From: DATEPR01 sp036491115
Lineage (GTDB): Bacteria; Actinomycetota; Actinomycetes; Mycobacteriales; Pseudonocardiaceae
Assembly: GCA_036491115.1 (NCBI GenBank)
Contig: DASXCQ010000030.1
Location: 1-64,000 of the forward strand
Length of the DNA: 64,000 nucleotides
Direction of reading: 5' to 3'
Part shown: positions 22,878-31,463 of the stretch, piece after piece
Numbering within the stretch: the stretch's first letter is position 1
How the letters are laid out: each line of letters starts with the position of its first letter
Made by a program: the position numbers and the translations under genes
The notes under the pieces: generated by a model
The model's input: only the letters and a program-made list of their open reading frames with translations
Database searches by the model: none
What the model was told of the DNA's origin: nothing

Positions 22878-24080
22878 GTGACCGTTTCGGGGTGGCTAGC
22901 CCTGTCGGCCGGCATGCTGCTGGTCGGCGCGGTCGGGGGTTGGCTCTGGGGCAGGGCGGTGGCTGGTCGGGTGCAGCGCCAGCCTCCCGGAGTGACCGTC
23001 GCCGACCTGATGCGCAGAGTGGTCAACTCGTCCCACAACGGGGTGGCCGTGCTCAACGAGTGGGGTGACGTCGTCCTGCACAACCCACGCGCGGTGCAGC
23101 TCGGTGTGGTGCGCAACCACCAGCCCGACGCGCGGGTGCGCAAGACCGCCGAACTGGTGCGCGAGTGCGGCAGGACGATGGAGGTCGACCTCTCGCCGCT
23201 GGAGTCGCACGGCAGGGGGCCGGCCGCCATCCGTGGCGAGGTCCGGCTGCTGGCCGACCGGTTCACCGTGGTGGATGCCGCCGACGAGTCCGACGCCGTC
23301 CGGCTGGAGGCCACCCGGCGCGACTTCGTGGCCAACGTCAGCCACGAGCTGAAGACCCCGGTCGGCGCGCTGGCGCTGCTCGCCGAGGCCGTGCTGGACG
23401 CGTCGGACGACCCCACCGAGGTCCGCCGGTTCAGCGCCAAGATCGTCCGCGAGGCCACCCGGCTGGGCACGCTGGTCACCGAGCTGATCGCGCTGTCCCG
23501 GCTACAGGGCGCCGAACGGCTGCCCGAGCTGAGCCCGCTGGACATCGACGACGTCGTCGACGAGGCGCTGGGCCGGTCCGCGCTGGTCGCCGAGTCCACC
23601 GGCATCGAGATCACCACCGACGACGAGAGCGGCCTGGTCGTGGACGGCGACCGCACCCTGCTGGTCACCGCGCTGTCCAACCTGATCGACAACGCCGTCG
23701 CCTACTCGTCACCGGGCAGCCCGGTGTCCATCAGCCGCCGTCAGATCGACGGCTACGCCGAGATCGCCGTCACCGACCGCGGCATCGGCATCGCGCCCGA
23801 GCACCAGAAGCGGGTGTTCGAGCGCTTCTTCCGCGCCGACCCGGCCCGTTCCCGGGCCACCGGCGGCACCGGGCTCGGGCTGGCCATCGTCAAGCACGTC
23901 GCCGCCAACCACGGCGGCGAGGTCCGGCTGTGGAGCAAGCCGGGCACCGGTTCCACCTTCACCATCCGGCTCCCGGTCAGCCGCCTGCGGACCGAACCGG
24001 CCACGATCCCCACCCAGGACAACCACAACACGCCCCACAACCCCCACACCGCGGCGCCCACCGGCGTCGGCGGCGACTGA
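22878..24080 (+). CDS. senX3: Phosphate-responsive sensor histidine kinase
   Basis: 400 residues. Short N-terminus with a hydrophobic helix (LALSAGMLLVGAVGGWLW), a PAS domain (about 40-135: NSSHNGVAVLNEWGDVVLHN), the H-box VANVSHELKTPVGAL with phosphorylated His156, and the ATPase lobe with N-box LIDNAV, DRGIGI and GGTGLGLAIVKH. SenX3 phosphorylates RegX3 under phosphate limitation, via the Pst/PhoU system in mycobacteria. The GTG is 6 nt after TACCAT, so the transcript is probably leaderless. The last 30 residues are Pro/His/Asn-rich and unlike homologues. Confidence 0.95.
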   Translation: MTVSGWLALSAGMLLVGAVGGWLWGRAVAGRVQRQPPGVTVADLMRRVVNSSHNGVAVLNEWGDVVLHNPRAVQLGVVRNHQPDARVRKTAELVRECGRTMEVDLSPLESHGRGPAAIRGEVRLLADRFTVVDAADESDAVRLEATRRDFVANVSHELKTPVGALALLAEAVLDASDDPTEVRRFSAKIVREATRLGTLVTELIALSRLQGAERLPELSPLDIDDVVDEALGRSALVAESTGIEITTDDESGLVVDGDRTLLVTALSNLIDNAVAYSSPGSPVSISRRQIDGYAEIAVTDRGIGIAPEHQKRVFERFFRADPARSRATGGTGLGLAIVKHVAANHGGEVRLWSKPGTGSTFTIRLPVSRLRTEPATIPTQDNHNTPHNPHTAAPTGVGGD

Positions 24081-24092
24081 TGGAGGCTCGCA

Positions 24093-24782
24093 TTGACTCG
24101 GGTGCTGATTGTCGAAGACGAGGAGTCCTTTGCCGACCCGCTGGCGTTCCTGCTGCGCAAGGAGGGTTTCACCACCGCGGTGGCCGTGACCGGCCAGGAG
24201 GCGCTGCAGGAGTTCGACCGCAACGGCGCGGACATCGTGCTGCTGGACCTGATGCTCCCCGGAATGAGCGGGACGGACGTGTGCAAGGCGCTGCGCCAGC
24301 GTTCGGCCGTGCCGGTGATCATGGTGACCGCGCGGGACGGCGAGATCGACAAGGTGGTCGGTCTGGAACTGGGTGCCGACGACTACGTCACCAAGCCCTA
24401 CTCGGCCCGCGAGCTGATCGCCCGCGTCCGGGCGGTGCTGCGGCGCGGCGGCGAGGGCGGCCCCGACGTCGAGATGCAGCCGCAGGTGCTGGCCGCGGGG
24501 CCGGTGCGGATGGACGTCGAACGGCACGTGGTCACCGTGGACGGCGGCGAGGTGCCGCTGCCGCTGAAGGAGTTCGACCTGCTGGAGTACCTGCTGCGCA
24601 ACGTCGGCCGGGTGCTCACCCGCGGCCAGTTGATCGACCGGGTCTGGGGCGCGGACTACGTCGGCGACACCAAGACGCTGGACGTGCACGTCAAGCGTCT
24701 GCGCTCGAAGATCGAACCGGACCCGTCGGCGCCCAGCCACCTCGTCACGGTGCGTGGCCTGGGTTACAAATTCGAGTCCTGA
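24093..24782 (+). CDS. regX3: Phosphate-responsive response regulator
   Basis: 229 residues, OmpR/PhoB class. Receiver domain with phosphoacceptor Asp52 (VLLDLMLPG), Thr in VTARDGE and Lys in VTKPYS; winged-helix DNA-binding domain with LKEFDLLEYLLRNVGRVLTR and HVKRLRSKIE. It starts at TTG 24093, with GGAGG 8 nt upstream and no better start near; a rare codon that would lower expression. It lies 12 bp after senX3 in one operon. Targets in actinobacteria include phosphate uptake genes. Confidence 0.96.
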   Translation: MTRVLIVEDEESFADPLAFLLRKEGFTTAVAVTGQEALQEFDRNGADIVLLDLMLPGMSGTDVCKALRQRSAVPVIMVTARDGEIDKVVGLELGADDYVTKPYSARELIARVRAVLRRGGEGGPDVEMQPQVLAAGPVRMDVERHVVTVDGGEVPLPLKEFDLLEYLLRNVGRVLTRGQLIDRVWGADYVGDTKTLDVHVKRLRSKIEPDPSAPSHLVTVRGLGYKFES

Positions 24783-24819
24783 CCGGGCCGGTCCGGGCGG
24801 CCGGGTACCGTTTCCCGCC

Positions 24820-25806
24820 GTGCGCCTCGGGGTGCTAGACGTCGGGTCCAACACCGTCCACCTGCTCGTGGTGGACGCGCATCGTGGTGCCCACCCGCTG
24901 CCGACCAGTTCGGTCAAGACCACGCTGCGGCTGGCCGAGCGGATCAACCCGGACGGCAGGCTGTCCGACCGGGGTGCGCAGGAACTGGTCCGGTCCGTGG
25001 TGGCCGCCCGCGAGGAGGCCGACCGGACCGGCTGCGAGGACCTGATGGCGTTCGCCACGTCCGCCGTGCGCGAGGCCAGCAACGCGGCCGAGGTTCTGGC
25101 CGTGGTCCGCGAGCGGACCGGTGTCGACCTCCAGGTGCTGTCCGGACCGGACGAGGCGCGTTACACGTTCCTGGCCGCCCGCCGCTGGTGCGGCTGGTCG
25201 GCCGGCCGGCTGTTGATGCTGGACATCGGCGGCGGCTCGCTGGAGATCGCGGTCGGCATGGACGAGGAGCCGGAGCTGGCCGAGTCGCTGCCGCTGGGGG
25301 CCGGGCGGCTGACCAGGGCACGGTTGACCGGTGACCCGCCGAGCCGGTCGTCGGTGGCCGAGCTGCGCGAGTGGCTGGACGCCGAACTGGCGCCGGTGGG
25401 CAAGCAGGTGCGCAAACTGGGCACACCGGACCGGGCGGTGGCCACGTCGAAGCTGTTCCGCTCGCTGGCCAGGCTGACCGGCGCCGCGCCGTCCAGCGTC
25501 GGGCCGAGGGCGCGGCGGGTGCTGACCGACAGCGGGTTGCGGCAGCTCATCGCGTTCGTGTCCCGGATCGCCAGCGCGGACATCGCCGAACTGGAGGGCG
25601 TCAGTGCCAGCCGCGCCCACCAGCTGGTCGGCGGCGCGCTGGTGGCCGAGGCGGCGATGCGCGCGACCGGCCAGGACGAACTGGAGATTTGCCCGTGGGC
25701 GCTGCGGGAGGGTGTGATTCTGCGGCGGCTGGACCACACTGACGGCGCGTATCCCTCGGGGGTCACTGGACGGACGGGGCCGCACGGGGCACGGTGGAGA
25801 CGATGA
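24820..25806 (+). CDS. Ppx/GppA-family phosphatase (Rv0496-like)
   Basis: 328 residues of the ASKHA fold: phosphate-1 loop LDVGSNTVHLLV, the phosphate-2 loop MLDIGGGSLEIAVG, and conserved ATSAVREASN. Members hydrolyse polyphosphate or pppGpp; mycobacterial Rv0496 (PPX1) acts on short-chain polyphosphate. It lacks the C-terminal HD domain of E. coli Ppx. GTG 24820 is 8 nt after TACCGT, suggesting its own leaderless promoter downstream of regX3. Its stop overlaps the next start (ATGA). Confidence 0.92.
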   Translation: MRLGVLDVGSNTVHLLVVDAHRGAHPLPTSSVKTTLRLAERINPDGRLSDRGAQELVRSVVAAREEADRTGCEDLMAFATSAVREASNAAEVLAVVRERTGVDLQVLSGPDEARYTFLAARRWCGWSAGRLLMLDIGGGSLEIAVGMDEEPELAESLPLGAGRLTRARLTGDPPSRSSVAELREWLDAELAPVGKQVRKLGTPDRAVATSKLFRSLARLTGAAPSSVGPRARRVLTDSGLRQLIAFVSRIASADIAELEGVSASRAHQLVGGALVAEAAMRATGQDELEICPWALREGVILRRLDHTDGAYPSGVTGRTGPHGARWRR

Positions 25807-27191
25807 CTCGAGACAGCGGTTCGGAGCGCCCACAGCGCACGGTGGCGGAGTTGCTCGCCGAGTACGGCGGCGCCTCCGGTGACGCGCCTCGGCGCAGGCG
25901 CCGCCGCGCAGAGGACGACGGCGACAGCGCACCGCAGACCATCATCGAGCGGGTGCTGTCGGACAGCGGCAAGCTGCTGCCGATCCGGGACGACCAGCAG
26001 GCCGGCCCGCGCCGCCCCGGCGGGCACCGCAGCGGTGAGCGCCGCCCGGTCCAGCCGCCGCCGGCACCGCCGCAGCAGCAGGGACCCCCGTCCGGCTACG
26101 CCGAACCGGCCCGGCCGCCGCAGGCACCGCCACAGTCGCCGCCGACCGGCCGCCAGCCGGTCCGCCCGCCTGCCCAGCAGCCGCAGCAACCGATCCCGGC
26201 ACCCGAGCCGCAGCGGCAGTTCCCGCCGAGCCGGCCCGGCCCGCAGGGCGGCGCGATGCGTCCGGTCCAGCCGCCGCAGGCACCACCCCAGCAGCAGGCG
26301 CCGCCGCCCCAACAGCAGTCCCGGCCGGCGATGCGTCCGGTCAACCGGGCACCCGCCGGGCCGCCGCCGATGACCTCCCGGCCGCCTGCCGCTCCGCAGC
26401 GACCGCCGGCACCTCCGGTGAACGACGACAACATCGCCACGGCGGTGCATCCGCCGCTGCCCGACGACTACCAGCCGCCCGCCGCCCAGCAGCAGGCCCC
26501 GCCGGCACCGCCGCAGCAGCAGCCACCGAAGCTGCCGCCGACGATGCAGGCCCCGCCGGTGCAGCCGATGCAGGCCCCGCCGGTGCAGCCGCAGCAGGCC
26601 AGACGGCCCGGCGTGCCGCCCGAGGCCACCACCGAGGAGTTCCCGCTGGTGCCCGGTGCCGACCAGCAGGCACCGCAGCAGGCCACCCAGCGCCGCCCAC
26701 CGGCCGCGACCCAGTCGTCACCCGGGCTGGAGAGCACCCAGGCGCACGCCGGCCCGTACGTGGACGACGACCTCGGCGACTACGAGGACGACTTCGGCGG
26801 CGGAGGCATCGGTACCGCGCTGCGCGGCGACGAGGCGTTCCCCAGCCGGGACGACGAGTTCGGCGACTACGACGACCTGGACGACGACCACGGCCGGATG
26901 GAGCCGTTCGACGCCGACGAGCCGCGGTCCGGCACCCGTGAGTGGCTGCTCATGGCGGCCCAGGTGGGTGTCGGCGCGATCGCCGGCGCCGCGGTGTGGT
27001 TGGCGTTCAGCTGGCTGTGGGGCATCCAGCCGGTGGTCGCGCTGGTCGCCGCCGTCCTGGTGATCTTCGGGCTGGTGCTCGGGGTGCGCCGCTGGCGGCG
27101 GGCCGACGACCTGCAGACCACGGTCCTCGCGGTGCTCGCCGGGCTCGTGGTCACGGTCTCCCCGGCGGCGTTGCTGTTGCTGCACCGGTAG
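25803..27191 (+). CDS. Proline/glutamine-rich membrane protein (Rv0497-like)
   Basis: 462 residues. The N-terminus carries RTVAELLAEYG followed by a run of Arg (RRRRRR), then TIIERVLSDSGKL; about residues 55-320 are a low-complexity Pro/Gln-rich region with a 24-bp tandem repeat at 26547-26591; an acidic stretch (DDDLGDYEDDFGG) leads to three membrane helices at the C-terminus (about 377-400, 404-425, 438-459). The long disordered part should be cytoplasmic. Start ATG 25803 overlaps the ppx stop. Function unknown; mycobacterial orthologue is conserved beside ppx and an isomerase. Confidence 0.88.
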   Translation: MTRDSGSERPQRTVAELLAEYGGASGDAPRRRRRRAEDDGDSAPQTIIERVLSDSGKLLPIRDDQQAGPRRPGGHRSGERRPVQPPPAPPQQQGPPSGYAEPARPPQAPPQSPPTGRQPVRPPAQQPQQPIPAPEPQRQFPPSRPGPQGGAMRPVQPPQAPPQQQAPPPQQQSRPAMRPVNRAPAGPPPMTSRPPAAPQRPPAPPVNDDNIATAVHPPLPDDYQPPAAQQQAPPAPPQQQPPKLPPTMQAPPVQPMQAPPVQPQQARRPGVPPEATTEEFPLVPGADQQAPQQATQRRPPAATQSSPGLESTQAHAGPYVDDDLGDYEDDFGGGGIGTALRGDEAFPSRDDEFGDYDDLDDDHGRMEPFDADEPRSGTREWLLMAAQVGVGAIAGAAVWLAFSWLWGIQPVVALVAAVLVIFGLVLGVRRWRRADDLQTTVLAVLAGLVVTVSPAALLLLHR

Positions 27192-27195
27192 TTCC

Positions 27196-27996
27196 GTGAC
27201 CGAAGCCGGGCGGATCCCGATCGGGCTGTCCACCGCCTCGGTGTGGCCGCGGCCGGTCGAGGTGGGTTTCCGGCTGGCCGCCGAACTGGGCTACGACGGC
27301 GTCGAGATCATGGTCGGGCTGGACCGGGACAGCCAGGATGTCCGGCGGCTGCGGCATTTCGCCGACGTCTACCGGATGCCGGTGCTCGCCGTGCACGCGC
27401 CCTGCCTGCTGATCACCCAGCGGGTGTGGTCGCGCGATCCGGAGATCCGGCTGCGTGAGTCGGTCCGGGCCGCGCAGGACCTGGGTGCGGCCACCGTCGT
27501 GGTGCATCCGCCGTTCCGCTGGCAGCGCCGCTACGCCGACGCCTTCGCCGAGCTGGTCGAGGAACTGGCCGACAGCAGCGGGTCGGCGGTCGCGGTGGAG
27601 AACATGTACCCGGTGCGGTTGCGCGGCCGGGTCGCGGTGTCCGCTTTCGCCCCGTCCCCCGATCCGACCGACACCGGCCACCGGCACTACACGCTGGACC
27701 TGTCGCACACCGCGTCGGCCGGCGCGGACGCCCTGGCCATGGCCGATCGAATGGGTACCGGCCTGGCCCACGTGCACCTCGCCGACGGATCCGGCGCCCC
27801 GGCCGACGAGCACCTGGTGCCCGGCAGGGGTGGCCAGCCGTGTGCCGCACTGTGCGAGCGGCTGCGGGACGTCGGTTTCACCGGGCACGTGGTGCTCGAG
27901 GTGAACACCCGGCACGCGGGCGGTCCGGCGGCCCAGGTCCGCGACCTCGCCGACGCCCTGCTGTTCGCTCAGTCGCACCTGTGGACCAGCGAGTAA
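27196..27996 (+). CDS. Sugar phosphate isomerase/epimerase, TIM barrel (Rv0498-like)
   Basis: 266 residues of the xylose-isomerase-like TIM barrel (AP_endonuc_2 family). Metal-ligand positions appear in VVVHPPFRW, VAVENMYP (Glu), TLDLSHT (Asp, His), LAHVHLADG and VVLEVN (Glu). Substrate unknown. It starts at GTG 27196, 4 bp after the proline-rich gene, and is likely the third gene of the ppx operon. Confidence 0.88.
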   Translation: MTEAGRIPIGLSTASVWPRPVEVGFRLAAELGYDGVEIMVGLDRDSQDVRRLRHFADVYRMPVLAVHAPCLLITQRVWSRDPEIRLRESVRAAQDLGAATVVVHPPFRWQRRYADAFAELVEELADSSGSAVAVENMYPVRLRGRVAVSAFAPSPDPTDTGHRHYTLDLSHTASAGADALAMADRMGTGLAHVHLADGSGAPADEHLVPGRGGQPCAALCERLRDVGFTGHVVLEVNTRHAGGPAAQVRDLADALLFAQSHLWTSE

Positions 27997-28041
27997 CAAG
28001 GTTGCTCCGACGCGGCCCCGGAGGTCGTACAGTTCAGCTTC

Positions 28042-28968
28042 GTGAACCCACTCCGTTCCCTGATCCTGGCGGCTGCCGGCAACGAGACGATCCGTCGTGT
28101 CGTGGCGACCGCGCCGCTGTCCCGGGACGTGGTCGGCCGGTTCGTCGCCGGGCGGTCCGCCGCGGACGCGGTGGCCGCTACCCGAGGGCTGGTGGCCGAC
28201 GGCCTCCGCGTGACGCTGGACCACCTCGGCGAGGACACCACGGACGCCGACCAGGCAGCGGACACCGTGCACGCCTACCTGACCCTGCTGGACGCCCTGG
28301 CCGAGGCCGGACTGACCACGGACGCCGAGATCAGCGTGAAGCTGTCCGCCGTCGGCCAGAAGCTGGACCGGGGCATGGCCCTGGCCAACGCCCGCCGGAT
28401 CTGCGAGGCGGCCGAACGGGTCGGCACCACGGTCACCCTGGACATGGAGGACCACACCACCACCGACTCCACGCTTGCGGTCCTCGCCGAACTGCGCAGG
28501 GACCACCCGCGCACCGGCGCCGTACTGCAGGCGTACCTGCGGCGCACCGAGGACGACTGCCGGGCGCTGGCCGGTGCGGGCTCCCGGGTGCGACTGTGCA
28601 AGGGTGCGTATGCCGAACCGGATTCGGTAGCCTTCGGCGACCCGGCCGAGGTGGACCGCAGCTACGTACGTTGCGCCAACGTGTTGCTGGCCGGGGACGG
28701 CTACCCGATGTTCGCCACGCACGACCCGAGGCTGATCCGGATCGTGGATGACAGGGCTCGGTGGCACGACCGCAAGGCTGGCGGTTACGAGTACCAGATG
28801 CTGTACGGCATTCGGCCCGCGGAACAGCGGCGCCTGGCCGGACTTGGTGAGACTGTTCGGGTGTACGTCCCGTACGGAGTGCAATGGTACGGATACCTGA
28901 TGCGTAGATTGGCCGAGCGCCCGGCGAACCTGGCGTTCTTCCTGCGCGCGCTGGTGGGGCGCAAGTGA
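28042..28968 (+). CDS. Proline dehydrogenase (monofunctional)
   Basis: 308 residues, PRODH TIM barrel with FAD. ISVKLSAVGQKLDRG, LDMEDHTTTD, VLQAYLRRTEDDC, RLCKGAYAEP and the C-terminal YQMLYGIRPAEQRRLA and VYVPYG form the flavin and proline pocket. It oxidises proline to pyrroline-5-carboxylate, passing electrons to quinone. The P5C dehydrogenase partner is not adjacent. GTG 28042 lies 8 nt after TACAGT (leaderless). Two genes on lies proC, the opposite step. Confidence 0.95.
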   Translation: MNPLRSLILAAAGNETIRRVVATAPLSRDVVGRFVAGRSAADAVAATRGLVADGLRVTLDHLGEDTTDADQAADTVHAYLTLLDALAEAGLTTDAEISVKLSAVGQKLDRGMALANARRICEAAERVGTTVTLDMEDHTTTDSTLAVLAELRRDHPRTGAVLQAYLRRTEDDCRALAGAGSRVRLCKGAYAEPDSVAFGDPAEVDRSYVRCANVLLAGDGYPMFATHDPRLIRIVDDRARWHDRKAGGYEYQMLYGIRPAEQRRLAGLGETVRVYVPYGVQWYGYLMRRLAERPANLAFFLRALVGRK

Positions 28969-28993
28969 CCGGCCACGTGATGGAGGAGCTCGG

Positions 28994-29884
28994 GTGAACG
29001 GATCCAACGGCCAGTCGGCCGCCGCTACCGCGGTCGCGCCACCCTCTGCCGCGTTCAGCGCGGCGAGCAAGGTCAGATCGCTGGGCGATGGCACGTTCAC
29101 CGCCGACCTCTCGCCGGACTGGACCGTGGGCAACCGTCCGCACGGCGGCTTCCTGCTCGCGCTGCTCGGCCGGACCGCGCTGCAGACCGCGGTCGCGGCG
29201 GGCGGCGCGGACGGCGCCAGCGCCGAGGCCCTGGATCCGCTCGCGGTGAGCGCGCAGTTCCTGAGATCGCCTGAGATCGGCCCCGTGCTGCTGCGTACCG
29301 AGGTGCGCAAGTTCGGCCGCACGGCGGCGGTCATCGGGGTGAACCTGGAACAGCGCGGCCGCAGCTGCGTCGAGTCGATGATCACCGTCGGCCGGATGGT
29401 GGAGGACCCGCCCGCCTGGACCGACCTGCCCGACCTGCCGGCCAAGCCGCCCGCCGACGCGCTGGACCTGGCGTCGGTGCCCGGTGCCACCGCGTTCCGG
29501 CTGAGCCGGACCTGCGAGGTCAAGCTGGACCAGGCCAACACCGGCTTCCTGCACGGCAGGGCCGGTGACCCGCTGCGGCTGCGGATGTGGGTGCGGCCTC
29601 GTGGCGAACACCCCGACGTGCTGTTCGGCCTGATCGCCGGGGACATCTCGATGCCGGTCACGGTGAACCTGGGCCGCTACGGCTGGTCGCCCACGGTGCA
29701 GTTGACCGCGCTGCTGCGCGGCAGGCCGGCGCCGGGCTGGCTGCGGGTCGAGGTGAGCTGCCGGGCCGTGCACGGCCAGTGGTTCGACGAGGACTCCGTG
29801 GTGATCGACTCGGCCGGGCGGCTGATCTGCCAGGCACGCCAACTGGCGCTGACCCCGTTGGAGCGGGCGGCGGGCGCGAGCTGA
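28994..29884 (+). CDS. Thioesterase family protein, double hotdog (Rv0499-like)
   Basis: 296 residues. Two hotdog repeats are suggested by WTVGNRPHGGFLLALLGR (first) and SWTPTVQ-like GWSPTVQLTALLR (second); VSAQFLRSPEIGPV is a typical strand of acyl-CoA thioesterase II-like proteins. Probable acyl-CoA thioester hydrolase; substrate unknown. GTG 28994 with GGAGGAG 7 nt before. It lies between PRODH and proC on the same strand. Confidence 0.85.
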   Translation: MNGSNGQSAAATAVAPPSAAFSAASKVRSLGDGTFTADLSPDWTVGNRPHGGFLLALLGRTALQTAVAAGGADGASAEALDPLAVSAQFLRSPEIGPVLLRTEVRKFGRTAAVIGVNLEQRGRSCVESMITVGRMVEDPPAWTDLPDLPAKPPADALDLASVPGATAFRLSRTCEVKLDQANTGFLHGRAGDPLRLRMWVRPRGEHPDVLFGLIAGDISMPVTVNLGRYGWSPTVQLTALLRGRPAPGWLRVEVSCRAVHGQWFDEDSVVIDSAGRLICQARQLALTPLERAAGAS

Positions 29885-29910
29885 CCGGCCGATCTGGCAC
29901 CCTTGCCGGC

Positions 29911-30723
29911 ATGACGACCGTCGCCGTACTCGGAGCCGGCAAGATCGGCGAAGCGCTGCTGTCCGGCCTGTTGCAGTCCGGCCGGGCAGCGGACGACCTG
30001 CTGTTCACCGAGCGCTACCCGGCCAGGGCCACCGAGCTGACCCAGCGCTACGGGGTGCGCGGGGTCGACGTGAAGGAGGCGGCGCGGCTCGCCGACGTGC
30101 TCGTGGTCGCGGTGAAGCCGCAGGACATCGATCCCCTGCTGGACGACCTGGCGCCGGTGCTGCGGCCGGAGACGCTGATCGTGTCGCTGTGCGCCGGCCT
30201 GCCCACGTCGCTGTACGAGCGCCTGCTGCCGGCCGGCACGCCCGTGGTCCGGGTGATGCCGAACACGCCGATGGTGGTCGGCGAGGCGATGAGCGCCATC
30301 TCCGCCGGCCGGCACGCCGGTCCGGCCCACCTGGCCACCGTGGAGGAGCTGCTGTCGGCCGTCGGCCAGGTGGTGCGGGTGCCCGAGGCGCAGCAGGACG
30401 CGGTGACCGCGCTGTCCGGCTCCGGTCCGGCGTACTTCTTCTACCTGGTCGAGGCCATGATCGACGCCGGCATCCTGCTCGGCCTGCCCAGGGCCGTCGC
30501 CCAGCAGTTGATCGTCCAGTCGGCGGTCGGCTCGGCGAAGATGCTGGCCGAGGGCGGTGAGCACCCGGTGATCCTGCGCGAGGCCGTCACGTCGCCGGCC
30601 GGCACCACGATCATGGCGATCCGGGAGCTGGAGCGGCACGGCGTGCGGGCGGCGCTGCTGGCCGCCATCGAGGCCGCACGGGACCGTTCGGCCGAGTTGG
30701 GACACGCACACGATCAGGTGTAA
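29911..30723 (+). CDS. proC: Pyrroline-5-carboxylate reductase
   Basis: 270 residues. NAD(P)H-binding VAVLGAGKIGEALLSGLL, then VVRVMPNTPMVVGEAM, and the active-site ALSGSGPAYFFYLVEAM. ProC reduces P5C to proline, the last step of proline synthesis. The ATG follows a CACCCT hexamer by 7 nt, so it may have its own leaderless promoter. The order thioesterase-proC-excisionase-like HTH matches Rv0499-Rv0500-Rv0500A. Confidence 0.96.
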   Translation: MTTVAVLGAGKIGEALLSGLLQSGRAADDLLFTERYPARATELTQRYGVRGVDVKEAARLADVLVVAVKPQDIDPLLDDLAPVLRPETLIVSLCAGLPTSLYERLLPAGTPVVRVMPNTPMVVGEAMSAISAGRHAGPAHLATVEELLSAVGQVVRVPEAQQDAVTALSGSGPAYFFYLVEAMIDAGILLGLPRAVAQQLIVQSAVGSAKMLAEGGEHPVILREAVTSPAGTTIMAIRELERHGVRAALLAAIEAARDRSAELGHAHDQV

Positions 30724-30886
30724 TTCCCGGTCAGCGCAGGGCCGTTGGCGGCGCGACGGTGGCTTACCGTATCGCCTGTCGCATGAGTCTCATCCGCACC
30801 GCTACTCTCGGGGGTAGCACGTGCGTGTCCGTTCCGCCGGTGGGGAAGCCGGCGGCGCGACACGTGTCGAAGGACGCGGTGAACCC

Positions 30887-31105
30887 ATGCCTGCGCAGAA
30901 CAGGGAGACGGAAGCGACCAACCTCGGTCAGGTGGAGTTCCTGACCGTGGCCGAAGTGGCGTCGATGATGCGTGTCTCCAAGATGACGGTCTACCGCTTG
31001 GTGCACTCCGGCGAGCTGCCGGCGGTGCGCGTCGGCAAGTCGTTCCGGGTGCCGGAACGGGCCGTGCACGACTATCTGGAACACGCCTACTACGACGCCG
31101 GCTGA
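30887..31105 (+). CDS. Excisionase-like / MerR-type small HTH protein (Rv0500A-like)
   Basis: 72 residues, essentially one winged-helix domain of the HTH_17 type: FLTVAEVASMMRVSKMTVYR, LVHSGELPAVRVGKSFRVPE, then a helix AVHDYLEHAYY. ATG 30887 is preferred as the family begins just before the domain. Despite the excisionase label no integrase is near; the gene is a core-genome neighbour of proC and bS22 in actinobacteria, so it is likely a regulator. It is similar in plan to BldC at 55814. Confidence 0.88.
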   Translation: MPAQNRETEATNLGQVEFLTVAEVASMMRVSKMTVYRLVHSGELPAVRVGKSFRVPERAVHDYLEHAYYDAG

Positions 31106-31146
31106 TCCAGCCGACCGATCAGGACGACAGGACGGGCCGCCCGCCC

Positions 31147-31191
31147 GGCCGCGACAAGCGCCCAGGTAGACTGGGCGTTCGTGTCGCGGCC
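31147..31191 (+). promoter_or_regulatory. 45-bp interrupted palindrome spanning the bS22 promoter
   Basis: Outer arms GGCCGCGACA (31147-31156) and TGTCGCGGCC (31182-31191), inner arms CGCCCAG (31159-31165) and CTGGGCG (31171-31177), with GTAGA in the centre. The centre contains a -10 TAGACT (31167-31172) placed 8 nt before a GTG at 31181. If read through from upstream, the RNA would form a 17-bp terminator-like hairpin; for transcripts starting here it could not. Confidence 0.55.
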
Positions 31192-31219
31192 CAGCGGTGG
31201 CCGGCACGTCTTCGCCTGA
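31181..31219 (+). CDS. Possible leaderless 12-codon upstream ORF of bS22
   Basis: GTG 31181 sits 8 nt after TAGACT, the same spacing as other leaderless starts in the window, and opens a 12-codon frame (MSRPSGGRHVFA) ending at TGA 31219, 26 nt before the bS22 start. It is inferred only from spacing; it could be a leader peptide or chance. Confidence 0.3.
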   Translation: MSRPSGGRHVFA

Positions 31220-31245
31220 ACGCCGACAACTAGTGAGGGACCCGT

Positions 31246-31347
31246 ATGGGCTCGGTCATCAAGAAGCGCCGCAAGCGCATGTCGAAGAAGAAGCACCGCA
31301 AGTTGTTGCGGAAGACTCGCCACGCGCGGCGCAAGCAGGGCAAGTAA
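31246..31347 (+). CDS. Small ribosomal protein bS22 (AURKAIP1/COX24 domain)
   Basis: 33 residues, nearly all Lys/Arg: GSVIKKRRKRMSKKKHRKLL, then RKTRHARRKQGK. It matches the actinobacterial bS22 protein first seen in mycobacterial 70S structures near the decoding centre, and the AURKAIP1/COX24 family. GAGGGA lies about 6 nt before the ATG. Position after the small HTH gene and before the epimerase matches Rv0500B. Upstream are an interrupted palindrome and a possible uORF; downstream a strong hairpin. Confidence 0.93.
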   Translation: MGSVIKKRRKRMSKKKHRKLLRKTRHARRKQGK

Positions 31348-31413
31348 TCGCCCGGATGACCCTGGCTCCCGGGAGGCGTGTGTCCGCGGAGAGTGCGGAC
31401 CTCGTCGCTCGTC

Positions 31414-31450
31414 GTGCCCTCTGGGGGGCGGCCCCCAGACCCCCGGGCAC
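31414..31450 (+). terminator. G/C-tract hairpin after bS22 (terminator or REP-like element)
   Basis: GTGCCC + TCTGGGGG (31414-31427), loop GCGG, then CCCCCAGA (31432-31439), five C, and GGGCAC (31445-31450): 14 paired bases with one bulge. It is 67 nt after bS22. The GGGGGCGGCCCCC core resembles dispersed palindromes common between actinobacterial genes. Confidence 0.6.
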
Positions 31451-31463
31451 GTGCTGACGACGG

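Noticed and set aside
30887..31105. Excisionase of a mobile element
   Set aside because: No integrase or att site is nearby and the gene keeps its place beside proC and bS22 as in mycobacteria.
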